In this document: positions 1-6,874 of the stretch, piece after piece
How positions within the stretch are numbered: the stretch's first letter is position 1
How the letters are laid out: the number at the start of each line of letters is the position of its first letter
Assembly (NCBI GenBank): GCA_017520105.1
Contig: JAFWRL010000127.1
Span: forward strand, 1-11,688
Direction: 5' to 3'
DNA from: Fibrobacter sp.
GTDB lineage: Bacteria; Fibrobacterota; Fibrobacteria; Fibrobacterales; Fibrobacteraceae
DNA: 11,688 bases
Program-made: the position numbers and the translations under genes
The notes under the pieces: generated by a model
Told to the model about the DNA's origin: nothing
Seen by the model: only the letters and a program-made list of their open reading frames with translations
Database searches by the model: none

Positions 1-168
1 CTCGCCGACGCCGTTGCACAATTCTATCCCGACGCCGAACACCGCAACAAGTTCGAAAACTGGCGCAAGGACCCGCAAAAGCATTACTGGGTCGGCCAAG
101 TGCTCACGGACATTCAATATTACCGTTCAAACGGGATGACGCTTGCCAAACGTCAAAGAACAGAATAA
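1..168 (+). CDS. 3' end of an unidentified protein-coding gene
   Basis: Frame 1 is open from the left edge to a TAA at 166-168, giving the last 55 residues of a protein. The fragment begins LADAVAQFYPDAEH and ends TLAKRQRTE; it is hydrophilic and rich in charged and aromatic residues (KFENWRK, HYWVGQ, QYYRSNG), without a membrane segment or a motif that I recognise. It looks like the C-terminal end of a soluble, probably cytoplasmic protein. It is the only gene here on the + strand and it converges on the ABC-F gene, with about 109 bp of hairpin-rich DNA between the two stop codons. The reading frame has coding-like composition and a natural stop, so I am fairly sure it is real, but the fragment is too short to assign a family or function. 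The start lies outside the window. Confidence 0.7.
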   Translation, partial: LADAVAQFYPDAEHRNKFENWRKDPQKHYWVGQVLTDIQYYRSNGMTLAKRQRTE

Positions 169-172
169 ACTT

Positions 173-243
173 GTCATGCCCACCGCCGAGCGGGCATCTC
201 CCTTCCGCCGAAACAAGTCCGGGGTGACAGCGTGGTGCTGTCA
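173..243. repeat. hairpin-rich intergenic segment, possibly a dispersed (REP-like) repeat
   Basis: Two inverted repeats follow the upstream stop codon. The first has arms ATGCCC (176-181) and GGGCAT (192-197). The second is a perfect 7-bp stem, TGACAGC (225-231) and GCTGTCA (237-243), with a 5-nt loop. Both sit beside GTCATGCC strings (173-180 and 240-247), the style of text seen in dispersed intergenic repeats of many bacteria. Whether this is a multicopy element cannot be decided from one window. The hairpins may also help end transcription from either side. Confidence 0.4.
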
Positions 244-273
244 TGCCGGCCTCAGTGTCGGCATCGGTTGTTT
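243..273 (+). terminator. candidate terminator of the upstream + strand gene
   Basis: The arms ATGCCGGC (243-250) and GTCGGCAT (257-264) form an 8-bp stem with one G-T pair and a 6-nt loop. On the + strand it is followed by CGGTTGTTT, a poor but T-rich tail. On the minus strand nothing like a T-tract follows, so it fits termination of the + strand gene better than of the ABC-F gene. It directly abuts the preceding 7-bp hairpin. The weak tail keeps confidence modest. Confidence 0.4.
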
Positions 274-277
274 ATAA

Positions 278-2188
278 CTAATCCAGCTTATACTTGTCTT
301 TCGCGGCTTCGAGTTCAGCGCTTGCCTTTTCCCAGGCAGCGTAAAGATCTTCGGTCAGTTTCTTGTTATCGTCCATGTCTTTCGCGATAGCGGTAATGGC
401 ATTGCCGTCGCCAGATTCCGAGGCGGTAACAAGTTTTGCTTCGAGTTCGCCACCGATGGCTTCGGCCTTCGCAATTTCGGCTTCGAGGCGTGCAACTTCT
501 TTTTCGAGCGGCTTCACGACCTTACTGCGCTCGGCAATGTAGTCGGCACGTGCCCTGCGGTCTTCCTTTGTACGCGGCGTAGAACTTGCCGGCTTATCGT
601 CTGTGACGTCGATATTCGAAACCTTGATATTTGCGGAATTCGCACCACCCGGCTTCTTTTCCGATGCCCAGCCAACCTTTTCAAGGAAGTCGGCGTAAGA
701 GCCTTCGAACACGCGGCATTTGCCGCCATCGAATACAATCAGGCGGTTTGCAAATGCATGCAAAAGCTCTTCGTCATGCGTCACGACGAGAGCCGTACCT
801 TCGTAATCTTCAAGTGCGTCAATCAAGCTCTCGATAGATTCCATGTCCAAGTGGTTCGTCGGTTCGTCAAGCAATAGCATATTGCTTTCGTTCGCCAAAA
901 TCTTGCCCAACAGCACGCGGCTGCGTTCGCCACCCGAAAGTACCTTGACCTTCTTCATCGCGTTATCGCCGCTGAACATCATAAGGCCAGCGAGGCTACG
1001 GGCGCGGCTCTTCTGCGACACATCCGCAATCGCCGTCGCAATTTCTTCTTCGACTGTATTTTCAAGATTCAGGCGATTGATGTTCGTCTGTCCAAAGTAA
1101 TTTATCTTGAGGTTCGGGTTATAATTGATTGTCCCTTGAGTCGGTTCGAATTCTTTTGCAATCAAATTCAAGAGCGTCGTTTTACCGCGACCGTTCGGAC
1201 CGATAATCGCAATGCGGTCACCCTTGAAAATTTCCATCTCAAGGTCGGTAATCAGCTCCGGGCCAAACTTTTGCGCAGCCCCGCCGCCATTCTCGTCACG
1301 GATCGGGTACGCAAAATGCAGCCCGTGAATCTGTAACATTCGCTTGCCCGGGAACTCCGCTTCCTTAAAACTAAAATCCAAGTTGCGTTCATGCGTGAGG
1401 CGTTCGCCTGTCGCAAGTTTTGCCGCCGCCTTAATCTTTGACTGCACCATCGCAGCCTTTGCCGCCTTGTAGCGGAAACGTTCGATGACACGTTCGAGCT
1501 GCTCCTTTTTACGTTGCTCGTTTTCTTGCGTGCGCATCGCCACTTCTTCTTCTTCGGCAATCGTCTCGCGCAGCTTTTCGACAGAGCCCTTGACTTTACG
1601 CATCTTGTGGCGGTGAATCCCCACCGTATGCGTGCAGACCTCGTCCATAAAGTGGTGGTCATGCGTAATCAAGAGCACTTCGCCTTTCCACGTGCGCAAA
1701 AAGCGGCTGAGCCATCGCATCGACACAATGTCCAAATAGTTCGTCGGTTCGTCAAGCAAAAGCATGTCCGGTTCGCTTGCCAAGACCTTCGCCAAATTCA
1801 GACGGATCTGGAAACCGCCCGACAAGAGCATCGGGCTCTTGTGCATCGATTCTTCGTCAAAACCGAGACCGAACAAAATTGACTCGACCTTATGCTCTTC
1901 GAGCCAGCCGTCCTCATTCACCTTAAGCACGCTGCACGCTTCCTCATGCACCGTCGCATGCGTAAAGTTGATGTGCTGCTGCAAATAGCCAATCGTATAA
2001 CCCTTCGGGATGTCGATGTTACCGCCATCAATACATTCCTGCCCAAGAATCATCTTGAAAAGCGTCGATTTACCGCAACCGTTGCGCCCGACAAGGCCAA
2101 CGCGTTCGTGGTTTGCCACAAGCATGCTCGCATTGTCCAAAAGGACCTGCATGCCAAAAGACTTGGAAACGTTCTGAATTTGAATCAC
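278..2188 (-). CDS. ABC-F family ATPase (YheS/YdiF/Uup-like), ribosome-associated
   Basis: A 636-aa protein with two ABC ATPase cassettes on one chain and no membrane segment, the plan of ABC-F proteins. Family members bind the ribosomal E site and act in translation (rescue of stalled ribosomes, or antibiotic protection); they are not transporters. Cassette 1 has Walker A GRNGCGKS (34-41), signature LSGGF (122-126), Walker B ending LLLDEPTNYLD (143-153) and switch His176. Cassette 2 has GPNGRGKT (330-337), LSGGE (417-421), LLLDEPTNHLD (438-448) and His471. Both catalytic glutamates (147, 442) are present. The linker at about 180-280 is charged and carries RFRYKAAKAAMVQSKIK (237-253), typical of the arm that contacts P-site tRNA. 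Residues about 545-635 are a Lys/Glu/Ala-rich predicted coiled coil, like the Uup-type C-terminal domain. The start is GTG at 2188-2186, giving the family-typical MIQIQNVSKSFG; an in-frame TAA lies 18 nt upstream with no other start codon between, and no clear Shine-Dalgarno is visible. A resistance role cannot be judged from sequence; a housekeeping role is more likely. Confidence 0.95.
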   Translation of the reverse strand: MIQIQNVSKSFGMQVLLDNASMLVANHERVGLVGRNGCGKSTLFKMILGQECIDGGNIDIPKGYTIGYLQQHINFTHATVHEEACSVLKVNEDGWLEEHKVESILFGLGFDEESMHKSPMLLSGGFQIRLNLAKVLASEPDMLLLDEPTNYLDIVSMRWLSRFLRTWKGEVLLITHDHHFMDEVCTHTVGIHRHKMRKVKGSVEKLRETIAEEEEVAMRTQENEQRKKEQLERVIERFRYKAAKAAMVQSKIKAAAKLATGERLTHERNLDFSFKEAEFPGKRMLQIHGLHFAYPIRDENGGGAAQKFGPELITDLEMEIFKGDRIAIIGPNGRGKTTLLNLIAKEFEPTQGTINYNPNLKINYFGQTNINRLNLENTVEEEIATAIADVSQKSRARSLAGLMMFSGDNAMKKVKVLSGGERSRVLLGKILANESNMLLLDEPTNHLDMESIESLIDALEDYEGTALVVTHDEELLHAFANRLIVFDGGKCRVFEGSYADFLEKVGWASEKKPGGANSANIKVSNIDVTDDKPASSTPRTKEDRRARADYIAERSKVVKPLEKEVARLEAEIAKAEAIGGELEAKLVTASESGDGNAITAIAKDMDDNKKLTEDLYAAWEKASAELEAAKDKYKLD

Positions 2189-2212
2189 GAGACTAAAAAT
2201 AGATTTTTAAAA

Positions 2213-2240
2213 GGAAGAACTTAGATCTTAGAACTAAGGC
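2213..2240. repeat. degenerate heptamer repeat (AGAACTT type), left copy
   Basis: From 2216 the + strand reads as successive heptamers AGAACTT, AGATCTT, AGAACTA and then the diverged AGGCAAT. The first and third units are 14 nt apart. The same unit recurs, inverted, at the other end of the intergenic region. It looks like a decayed heptanucleotide microsatellite; the copy number is too low to be sure. Confidence 0.45.
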
Positions 2241-2269
2241 AATACATTAAAATCTCTAGCAGTTTTCAA
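2241..2269 (-). promoter_or_regulatory. candidate promoter of the ABC-F gene
   Basis: On the minus strand TTGAAA (plus 2264-2269) and TGTATT (plus 2241-2246) are separated by 17 bp; they match the -35 and -10 consensus at 5/6 and 4/6 positions. A start site near 2234 would give a leader of about 46 nt. AT-rich DNA produces such matches by chance, so this is weak. Confidence 0.25.
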
Positions 2270-2306
2270 CATTTATCAACACCCATTGTAAATAAAACTT
2301 GGACAT

Positions 2307-2349
2307 AAAGAAAACCCCGCATGTAACCCGTTTAGTTTCAACGAGTTAC
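2307..2349 (-). terminator. weak candidate terminator of the downstream fibro-slime gene
   Basis: GTAACCCG (2323-2330) and CGAGTTAC (2342-2349) pair at 7 of 8 positions around an 11-nt loop. On the minus strand the stem is followed, after about 8 nt, by TTTTCTTT. The gap before the T-rich stretch and the AT-rich stem make it a poor terminator, but it is the best one seen after the stop codon. Confidence 0.25.
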
Positions 2350-2396
2350 TTTCTGCAAGGCCTATTCTTAAATTGTTGATAAGATGTTTGTTTTTT

Positions 2397-2424
2397 AAGT
2401 TCTACCAACTAAGTTCTGCCAATT
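2397..2424. repeat. tandem 14-bp repeat, right copy of the heptamer family
   Basis: Two adjacent 14-mers, AAGTTCTACCAACT (2397-2410) and AAGTTCTGCCAATT (2411-2424), match at 12 of 14 positions. Read on the minus strand they give AGAACTT, AGTTGGT, AGAACTT, the heptamer pattern found at 2216-2236 on the + strand. Aligned over 23 nt the two ends agree at about 18 positions, so they form an imperfect inverted repeat spanning roughly 200 bp. Confidence 0.5.
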
Positions 2425-2439
2425 ACGCCATAGGCGCAT

Positions 2440-5400
2440 TTATTTTTTCCCATGGCGGCGAATACCCAAAGTAAACGTGTCCTCGGACTTCCCGACTAAA
2501 TCCTTGTCCGAGAAAATCTTGAACTTGAGTTTGGCGATATAGGCTCCCGTCCCGACAAAACGTCCCTTGTTACTGCGGGCATCCCACATCAAGAACACGT
2601 TACCCGGATTCTCCACGCAGTCCGTGCCGAATATCGACTTGTCGTTGCAAGCCACAACACCGCTACTCGAATTGACGAACTGTCCGAGAGTCGAGAAGTA
2701 TTCCACAGTCCACTTGATCATCACCTTTGAAAGCACAACGTCCCTGCTCTCATCCGAGCTCAGCAGCAACGATTTGCCTACTTCGCTCAAGTCAAACGAA
2801 ATCAGTTCGCCCGGGAGCCCCGTCTCGACAATGATGTCTTCGATTTTCTTCGATACGTCAACACGGACAGGCGCAACATCGTCCTTGTACGGCCACGTTT
2901 CCGGAGTCCAGTTTGCAGGATCGATGCCGACAACATTCGGAGTTTCCAAGCCCACGCGCTGTTCACCTTCGATGCGACGCCACGGATTGTTCACATGTGG
3001 TACATTCCCGTTCAAGTCCGGCACCACCCCAGGAATCAATCGCACCATAAAGCCCACTTCCGGGAGTATCGTATTGTCGTTCTTCTGGAAGAGCACGTCA
3101 TAGTAGTTGCTGTTCTTGCTCGGCACAAAAGACACGACTGACAAGAGCGACGGATCCACCAACTGACCCGCCTTATCCTTGAATTCAAGGAACTGCATAC
3201 CGTTGAGAGAGCCCGCCTGCACCGCCTCGCTGATATAAACCGTCAGCTTGTTGACATTATCCGAAACCGGCTTCACAATCGGCTTATCGACAAGAATCGC
3301 GCCAATGCGGTCTTCAATCGCAAGGCCATCTAGGCCTAGTTCCGTCATTTGTCCCGTCTGCTTGTCCATATAGGTATAATGATACCTGAAGGAACCTTGG
3401 TACAAATCCTTCGCTCCGCCCGTAAACACTTTGTTTTGCAAGCTATCCGCATGGATGGCCAGGCTCTTTTCGTCCTGCATCAACATCGCGACCTCTTGAG
3501 TCGAAGCAATCGTACGCCAATCATCACTTCCGAATGTCCACGCAATTGTATCTGGGATAGTCTCGCCAAATGCCTTGTTGAATACAATGGCAATGCTATC
3601 GAGCACACCATCGCCGTTACGGTCAAACGCCTCGCCCAGATTCGCAAACGGCACGGGAGGTTCCTTGAAGTGGATGTTTTTCCACACAATAGAGTTCGCC
3701 ACCCCGCTTCCAGAAACTTCAAAGCTCGCATTCGTCACCGAGGAATCCCCGACAACATAGAACTTGATGGTTCCTGTCGAATCGGTAATTAGCTTGTTCG
3801 TTCTCTGCTTTTTCTCGTCCAAGAAACTTATCGGGAACGAAGTCTTCAAATCCAAGACCGCAAAGCAGTCCTTGCAGAGATTTGCAATGTAGAACACGCC
3901 CACCTGCAAGGGCACTGTATCCGGGTACGCCACATGCGTAAGGAGAGTGTCGTTTGCACTGCCGTCAAGCGGGAGCCCGCGCAAGCTTATTCCCGTTGGG
4001 TCAAACACCTTGCCCGGTTCCGCCCCGTTAAACACGTCGATAAATGCAATATCCGGAAGCGGATACGCCGGCACCGTGAAATAAACTTCGCTAGACTGCG
4101 TCGGGTCGCTCGCCAAGGAGAACTGCAACATGTAAGAACCCGGCGCCAAGGAGCGGTTACGCACAATCGCGACGGTATCAATCACGAATCCCGCCATGTT
4201 CGCATCAATTTCGATTCCCGCAATAGTTCCCGGCAGAACTTCCATACCGTCCGACGAAATCCTTTCGTCATCGCCGAACAACACAAAGAAGGACTGCGCC
4301 AGCGTCGTATCAATATGCGATGTACTCGACACGTCGCAGCTGATGGATTCATCCATGAGCAACTGCAAAATGGAATACTTGATTGTTCCATCGGTCGTCG
4401 GCTCTTCCACCGGATAATACGTCTTCTGTGTCTGCAAGTTGATGGAGGTACGCATCTTGAAGTTCGAACCCGTCGCATTGCGTTCCGAGAAGAAAATGTG
4501 GAACGGGTATTCGCGCCCTTCGATAAGCTTCAACGACGGATCGTTCTGCCCTATCGTATCCAAATTTACGCCTCTCTCTACAGGGCTATGGCACCCGCCA
4601 ATATCAACGACAAGGCGGTTATTGATAAAGACCCAGACGTCATCATCGCCACGGAACTCGAAATACTGTCCCTTCACGTACTTGAACTGCGCCGAGACCT
4701 TCATCGCAAAGCTGTAATTGTGACGGCAGCCGCTTATTTCCCAGTCGAACTTCGGATTGGGAATCGTCCCCGCAGAGTCGAGATACTTGAAATCGTCAAT
4801 CGGGTAAAATCCTGGATTGATTGTATCGTTGCAGTCGCCTTCCTCGTTCGTGAAGTCCGCCTGCCAAAAGCCTTCTTCGTCCAAGGATAAACTAATATCG
4901 CGGCACACACCGTTCTTGTATTCATTGCCCGCGGCATCCTTCGCCACCACCTGCGGAATAAACCACTTCTCGATTTCATGCGCAGCAGAGCACTGGTACC
5001 ACGGATAAGCTAGCGAATCCACACGAGCGGGGAGACCGTTCACAAGCGTGTCCTGAACCATGCCAAGCACATGGCCACCACAAGTTTTCAAAGAATCAAG
5101 TTGTCCGTTTTGGTTGAGACCCATAACAGTCGTATAGCGGTTCCCGTTATAGATGTTACCAAAATCCACATCAATGCTATCGTTGTACGATTCTCCCGCC
5201 CAATCCACGACGAGCGCCGAAATCTTGAGCGAAGGGCATATTCCGAGAATGCCGGGATAGCGCGTGGAATCGCTCGGTTCGTAACCGCGCTTGGGATTCG
5301 GATAAACCCAGACCGTATCGTGCAACGCCATCAAGGAATCCAGCGCAACCAGCGAATCCAAATGTTCCTGTTCAGGGACAATTCCCCTGCCACCGTAGCG

Positions 5401-6717
5401 TTCCATGCCAAAACTCTGCTTGAAGTAAACCCTCCAATCGTCCGTATGCTTATAGACCGTACCGGTGTACCATCCACACGTGTCCTTTAACGGGCCCATC
5501 TTGATAACGTCGCCTGTCGATTCGACAATCATGGATGGCGACATGTTTTCCCACGGACTCTTCAAACGGACCACCTTGGGTTCCGGCGGGTAGAACGCCA
5601 AATCGAAATCGCCAAGCGAGGTCGATGTATAGAACCATACCTCGTAAATGCCAGCCGGGAAGAAATCGCTTGCACGCGGGCGGGAACGGTCTTCAAAATA
5701 CGGATGCTGAGGCCAGTCGTTCTTGCCACGCAAAATCTGAACAGTCGCACCCTGGGAATTCCATTGCGACGACCCCACGAGAGAATCCGCAAAATCGATG
5801 TGGCGCCAATATTTGTATTCGCCCTCGGCGCTGAGTCCCGTCGGTTCGTTCATGATGTTGTTGTCAATCTTGAGAAAGAACGTGCTGTCGCGATAAGTCG
5901 AGTTCGTCCGCCACGGATGGTAAATATGCAAACGGCGGGTCGCGTCAAAACATTCACCTGGAGTCCCGATTTCAAGCGAAGCCTTGGGATTATCGACAGT
6001 CCCATCGACAAACAGAGTATCTTGCGTCTGGAGGATTCCCGAGAAATCGACCGAAGAATCCTTGTTCGCAGGCACAACATACCACGGAGCCTTGTAACGC
6101 ACAAAATGGGCCGTCAAAAGCGGATTCGATTCAACCATCGAAGGAGTCAGCGCACCGAAAAACCAACCGCATTTGCTCTTGTCCCCCTCGTTAAAACGCA
6201 TCAGCACGGAATCCGCCCCGAAAATCATCTGCGGAAGCACCTTGTTGCCCCACGGGCTCTTGAACCAGACAATCTTGGAACCCGGAGCCATGAACGACTT
6301 CCTGTAGGACTTGTCTCTCGTGTCCGTATAAAGCCAGATTTCCGTCTCGGTGCCGAAAAACGCGGTTATCTTCGTCTTTCCGCCCTGCGTCCACGAGACG
6401 CAATTGTTGTTATTGTAGTTGTTATCGTCTGTATTGGGGCACGCCTTGAATTCGAAATCTTCCCAGTCCTGGAAATTCGCAATCGTCTTGCCTGTCCAGG
6501 TATAGACATACCAGTCATCGCCCTCGCTCTTCATCATCGTCCTGGAACCAGCGCCAAAACCCGGATTGTAGTCCGTCACGCCACCGATAATATGCGGAGT
6601 ATAGCTAGAAGCAGTCGCATCCCCACGGAATGGAGACTGCAAGTGAATTGTCAAATCCGCCCATGCAGATACAACAAAAAGCAATGGAGCGACAATACCC
6701 AAACAACAGTGTTTCAT
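2440..6717 (-). CDS. secreted fibro-slime domain protein, downstream paralog
   Basis: A 1425-aa secreted protein. The start is ATG at 6717: it has SD AGAGGG 6 nt upstream and opens directly into a signal peptide (MKHCC, hydrophobic core, cleavage likely after SAWA at 20). The in-frame ATG nine codons earlier would place the SD inside the gene and spoil the signal peptide. Modules: an N-terminal series marked by QSPF (27), KSPW (153), HPW (267) and KSPW (386), two of them followed by CGWF/CGWY (183, 414); a fibro-slime region from about 496 to 762 with NGNRYT (524), GMVQ (552), HEIEKWF (580) and the core FRGDDDVWVFINNRLVVD (688-705), which resembles PA14 domains; Ig-like segments with a calcium loop DRNGDGVLD (1032-1040); and a C-terminal domain (about 1340-1420) with VGTGAYIAKLKFKIF and basic tail GIRRHGKK. 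It has 17 cysteines after the signal peptide. No catalytic site is apparent. Fibro-slime proteins are linked to cellulose-degrading Fibrobacter and to Dictyostelium; surface adhesion to plant polysaccharide is the likely role, by inference. It lies 157 bp after the stop of its paralog, beyond a terminator. Confidence 0.93.
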   Translation of the reverse strand: MKHCCLGIVAPLLFVVSAWADLTIHLQSPFRGDATASSYTPHIIGGVTDYNPGFGAGSRTMMKSEGDDWYVYTWTGKTIANFQDWEDFEFKACPNTDDNNYNNNNCVSWTQGGKTKITAFFGTETEIWLYTDTRDKSYRKSFMAPGSKIVWFKSPWGNKVLPQMIFGADSVLMRFNEGDKSKCGWFFGALTPSMVESNPLLTAHFVRYKAPWYVVPANKDSSVDFSGILQTQDTLFVDGTVDNPKASLEIGTPGECFDATRRLHIYHPWRTNSTYRDSTFFLKIDNNIMNEPTGLSAEGEYKYWRHIDFADSLVGSSQWNSQGATVQILRGKNDWPQHPYFEDRSRPRASDFFPAGIYEVWFYTSTSLGDFDLAFYPPEPKVVRLKSPWENMSPSMIVESTGDVIKMGPLKDTCGWYTGTVYKHTDDWRVYFKQSFGMERYGGRGIVPEQEHLDSLVALDSLMALHDTVWVYPNPKRGYEPSDSTRYPGILGICPSLKISALVVDWAGESYNDSIDVDFGNIYNGNRYTTVMGLNQNGQLDSLKTCGGHVLGMVQDTLVNGLPARVDSLAYPWYQCSAAHEIEKWFIPQVVAKDAAGNEYKNGVCRDISLSLDEEGFWQADFTNEEGDCNDTINPGFYPIDDFKYLDSAGTIPNPKFDWEISGCRHNYSFAMKVSAQFKYVKGQYFEFRGDDDVWVFINNRLVVDIGGCHSPVERGVNLDTIGQNDPSLKLIEGREYPFHIFFSERNATGSNFKMRTSINLQTQKTYYPVEEPTTDGTIKYSILQLLMDESISCDVSSTSHIDTTLAQSFFVLFGDDERISSDGMEVLPGTIAGIEIDANMAGFVIDTVAIVRNRSLAPGSYMLQFSLASDPTQSSEVYFTVPAYPLPDIAFIDVFNGAEPGKVFDPTGISLRGLPLDGSANDTLLTHVAYPDTVPLQVGVFYIANLCKDCFAVLDLKTSFPISFLDEKKQRTNKLITDSTGTIKFYVVGDSSVTNASFEVSGSGVANSIVWKNIHFKEPPVPFANLGEAFDRNGDGVLDSIAIVFNKAFGETIPDTIAWTFGSDDWRTIASTQEVAMLMQDEKSLAIHADSLQNKVFTGGAKDLYQGSFRYHYTYMDKQTGQMTELGLDGLAIEDRIGAILVDKPIVKPVSDNVNKLTVYISEAVQAGSLNGMQFLEFKDKAGQLVDPSLLSVVSFVPSKNSNYYDVLFQKNDNTILPEVGFMVRLIPGVVPDLNGNVPHVNNPWRRIEGEQRVGLETPNVVGIDPANWTPETWPYKDDVAPVRVDVSKKIEDIIVETGLPGELISFDLSEVGKSLLLSSDESRDVVLSKVMIKWTVEYFSTLGQFVNSSSGVVACNDKSIFGTDCVENPGNVFLMWDARSNKGRFVGTGAYIAKLKFKIFSDKDLVGKSEDTFTLGIRRHGKK

Positions 6718-6723
6718 TGAACA

Positions 6724-6729
6724 CCCTCT
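6724..6729 (-). promoter_or_regulatory. Shine-Dalgarno site that fixes the start of the downstream fibro-slime gene
   Basis: On the minus strand AGAGGG is followed by 6 nt (TGTTCA) and then ATG at 6717. An earlier in-frame ATG at 6744 lies upstream of this site and lacks an SD of its own, so translation should begin at 6717. Confidence 0.75.
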
Positions 6730-6741
6730 TAATTTAGCCCA

Positions 6742-6770
6742 CACTTTAACATAAAAGATATATTAAAGTG
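6742..6770 (-). promoter_or_regulatory. 29-bp inverted repeat over the candidate promoter of the downstream fibro-slime gene
   Basis: The arms CACTTTAACATA (6742-6753) and TATATTAAAGTG (6759-6770) are complementary at 11 of 12 positions around a 5-nt centre. It lies 25 bp upstream of the ATG. On the minus strand a weak promoter, TTGGGC (plus 6770-6775), 16 bp, TATGTT (plus 6748-6753), falls almost wholly within it. The geometry suits a dimeric repressor operator. No regulator family can be named, and a folded leader RNA is an alternative. Confidence 0.5.
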
Positions 6771-6810
6771 CCCAAATTCAAAAAATCATAATGAAAAAAA
6801 AGCGTTTTTT

Positions 6811-6839
6811 ATAAAAAATGCCGGAGCAGAGTCCGGCAT
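6811..6839 (-). terminator. intrinsic terminator of the upstream fibro-slime gene
   Basis: A perfect 8-bp stem, ATGCCGGA (6818-6825) and TCCGGCAT (6832-6839), with a 6-nt loop, is followed on the minus strand by a run of T (plus 6813-6817). It lies 35 bp after the stop at 6875. An AT-rich 7-bp hairpin, GTCTTTT/AAAAGAC (6857-6873), sits between. This should separate the two paralogs into independent transcripts. Confidence 0.8.
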
Positions 6840-6874
6840 GATAATCTTATTTCGAAGTCTTTTAGAAAAAGACC

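Larger units (their letters stand above)
2189..2439. other. 251-bp intergenic region between the ABC-F gene and the downstream fibro-slime gene
   Basis: AT-rich and without a credible gene. It should hold the end of the fibro-slime transcript and the promoter of the ABC-F gene, both on the minus strand. Just past the fibro-slime stop is a 6-bp hairpin (2424-2438, core CGCC/GGCG) without a T-tract. Degenerate heptamer repeats sit at both ends (2213-2240 and 2397-2424). The 9-mer TTATCAACA occurs once on each strand (2273-2281 on +, 2374-2382 on minus). Confidence 0.6.

Noticed and set aside
278..2188. Calling the ABC gene a transporter ATPase or a named antibiotic-resistance determinant
   Set aside because: Two cassettes on one chain without membrane segments or permease neighbours mark ABC-F. 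Resistance cannot be assigned without close homology to a characterised factor.
2273..2382. Two TTATCAACA 9-mers in inverted orientation, near DnaA-box consensus, as an origin
   Set aside because: Each differs from TTATCCACA at one position, only two are present about 100 bp apart in AT-rich DNA, and no dnaA, dnaN or other origin-linked gene adjoins.
6717..6744. Longer start for the downstream fibro-slime gene at ATG 6744
   Set aside because: The Shine-Dalgarno AGAGGG lies between this codon and ATG 6717, the 9-residue addition puts charged residues before the signal peptide, and the paralog begins at the equivalent of 6717.
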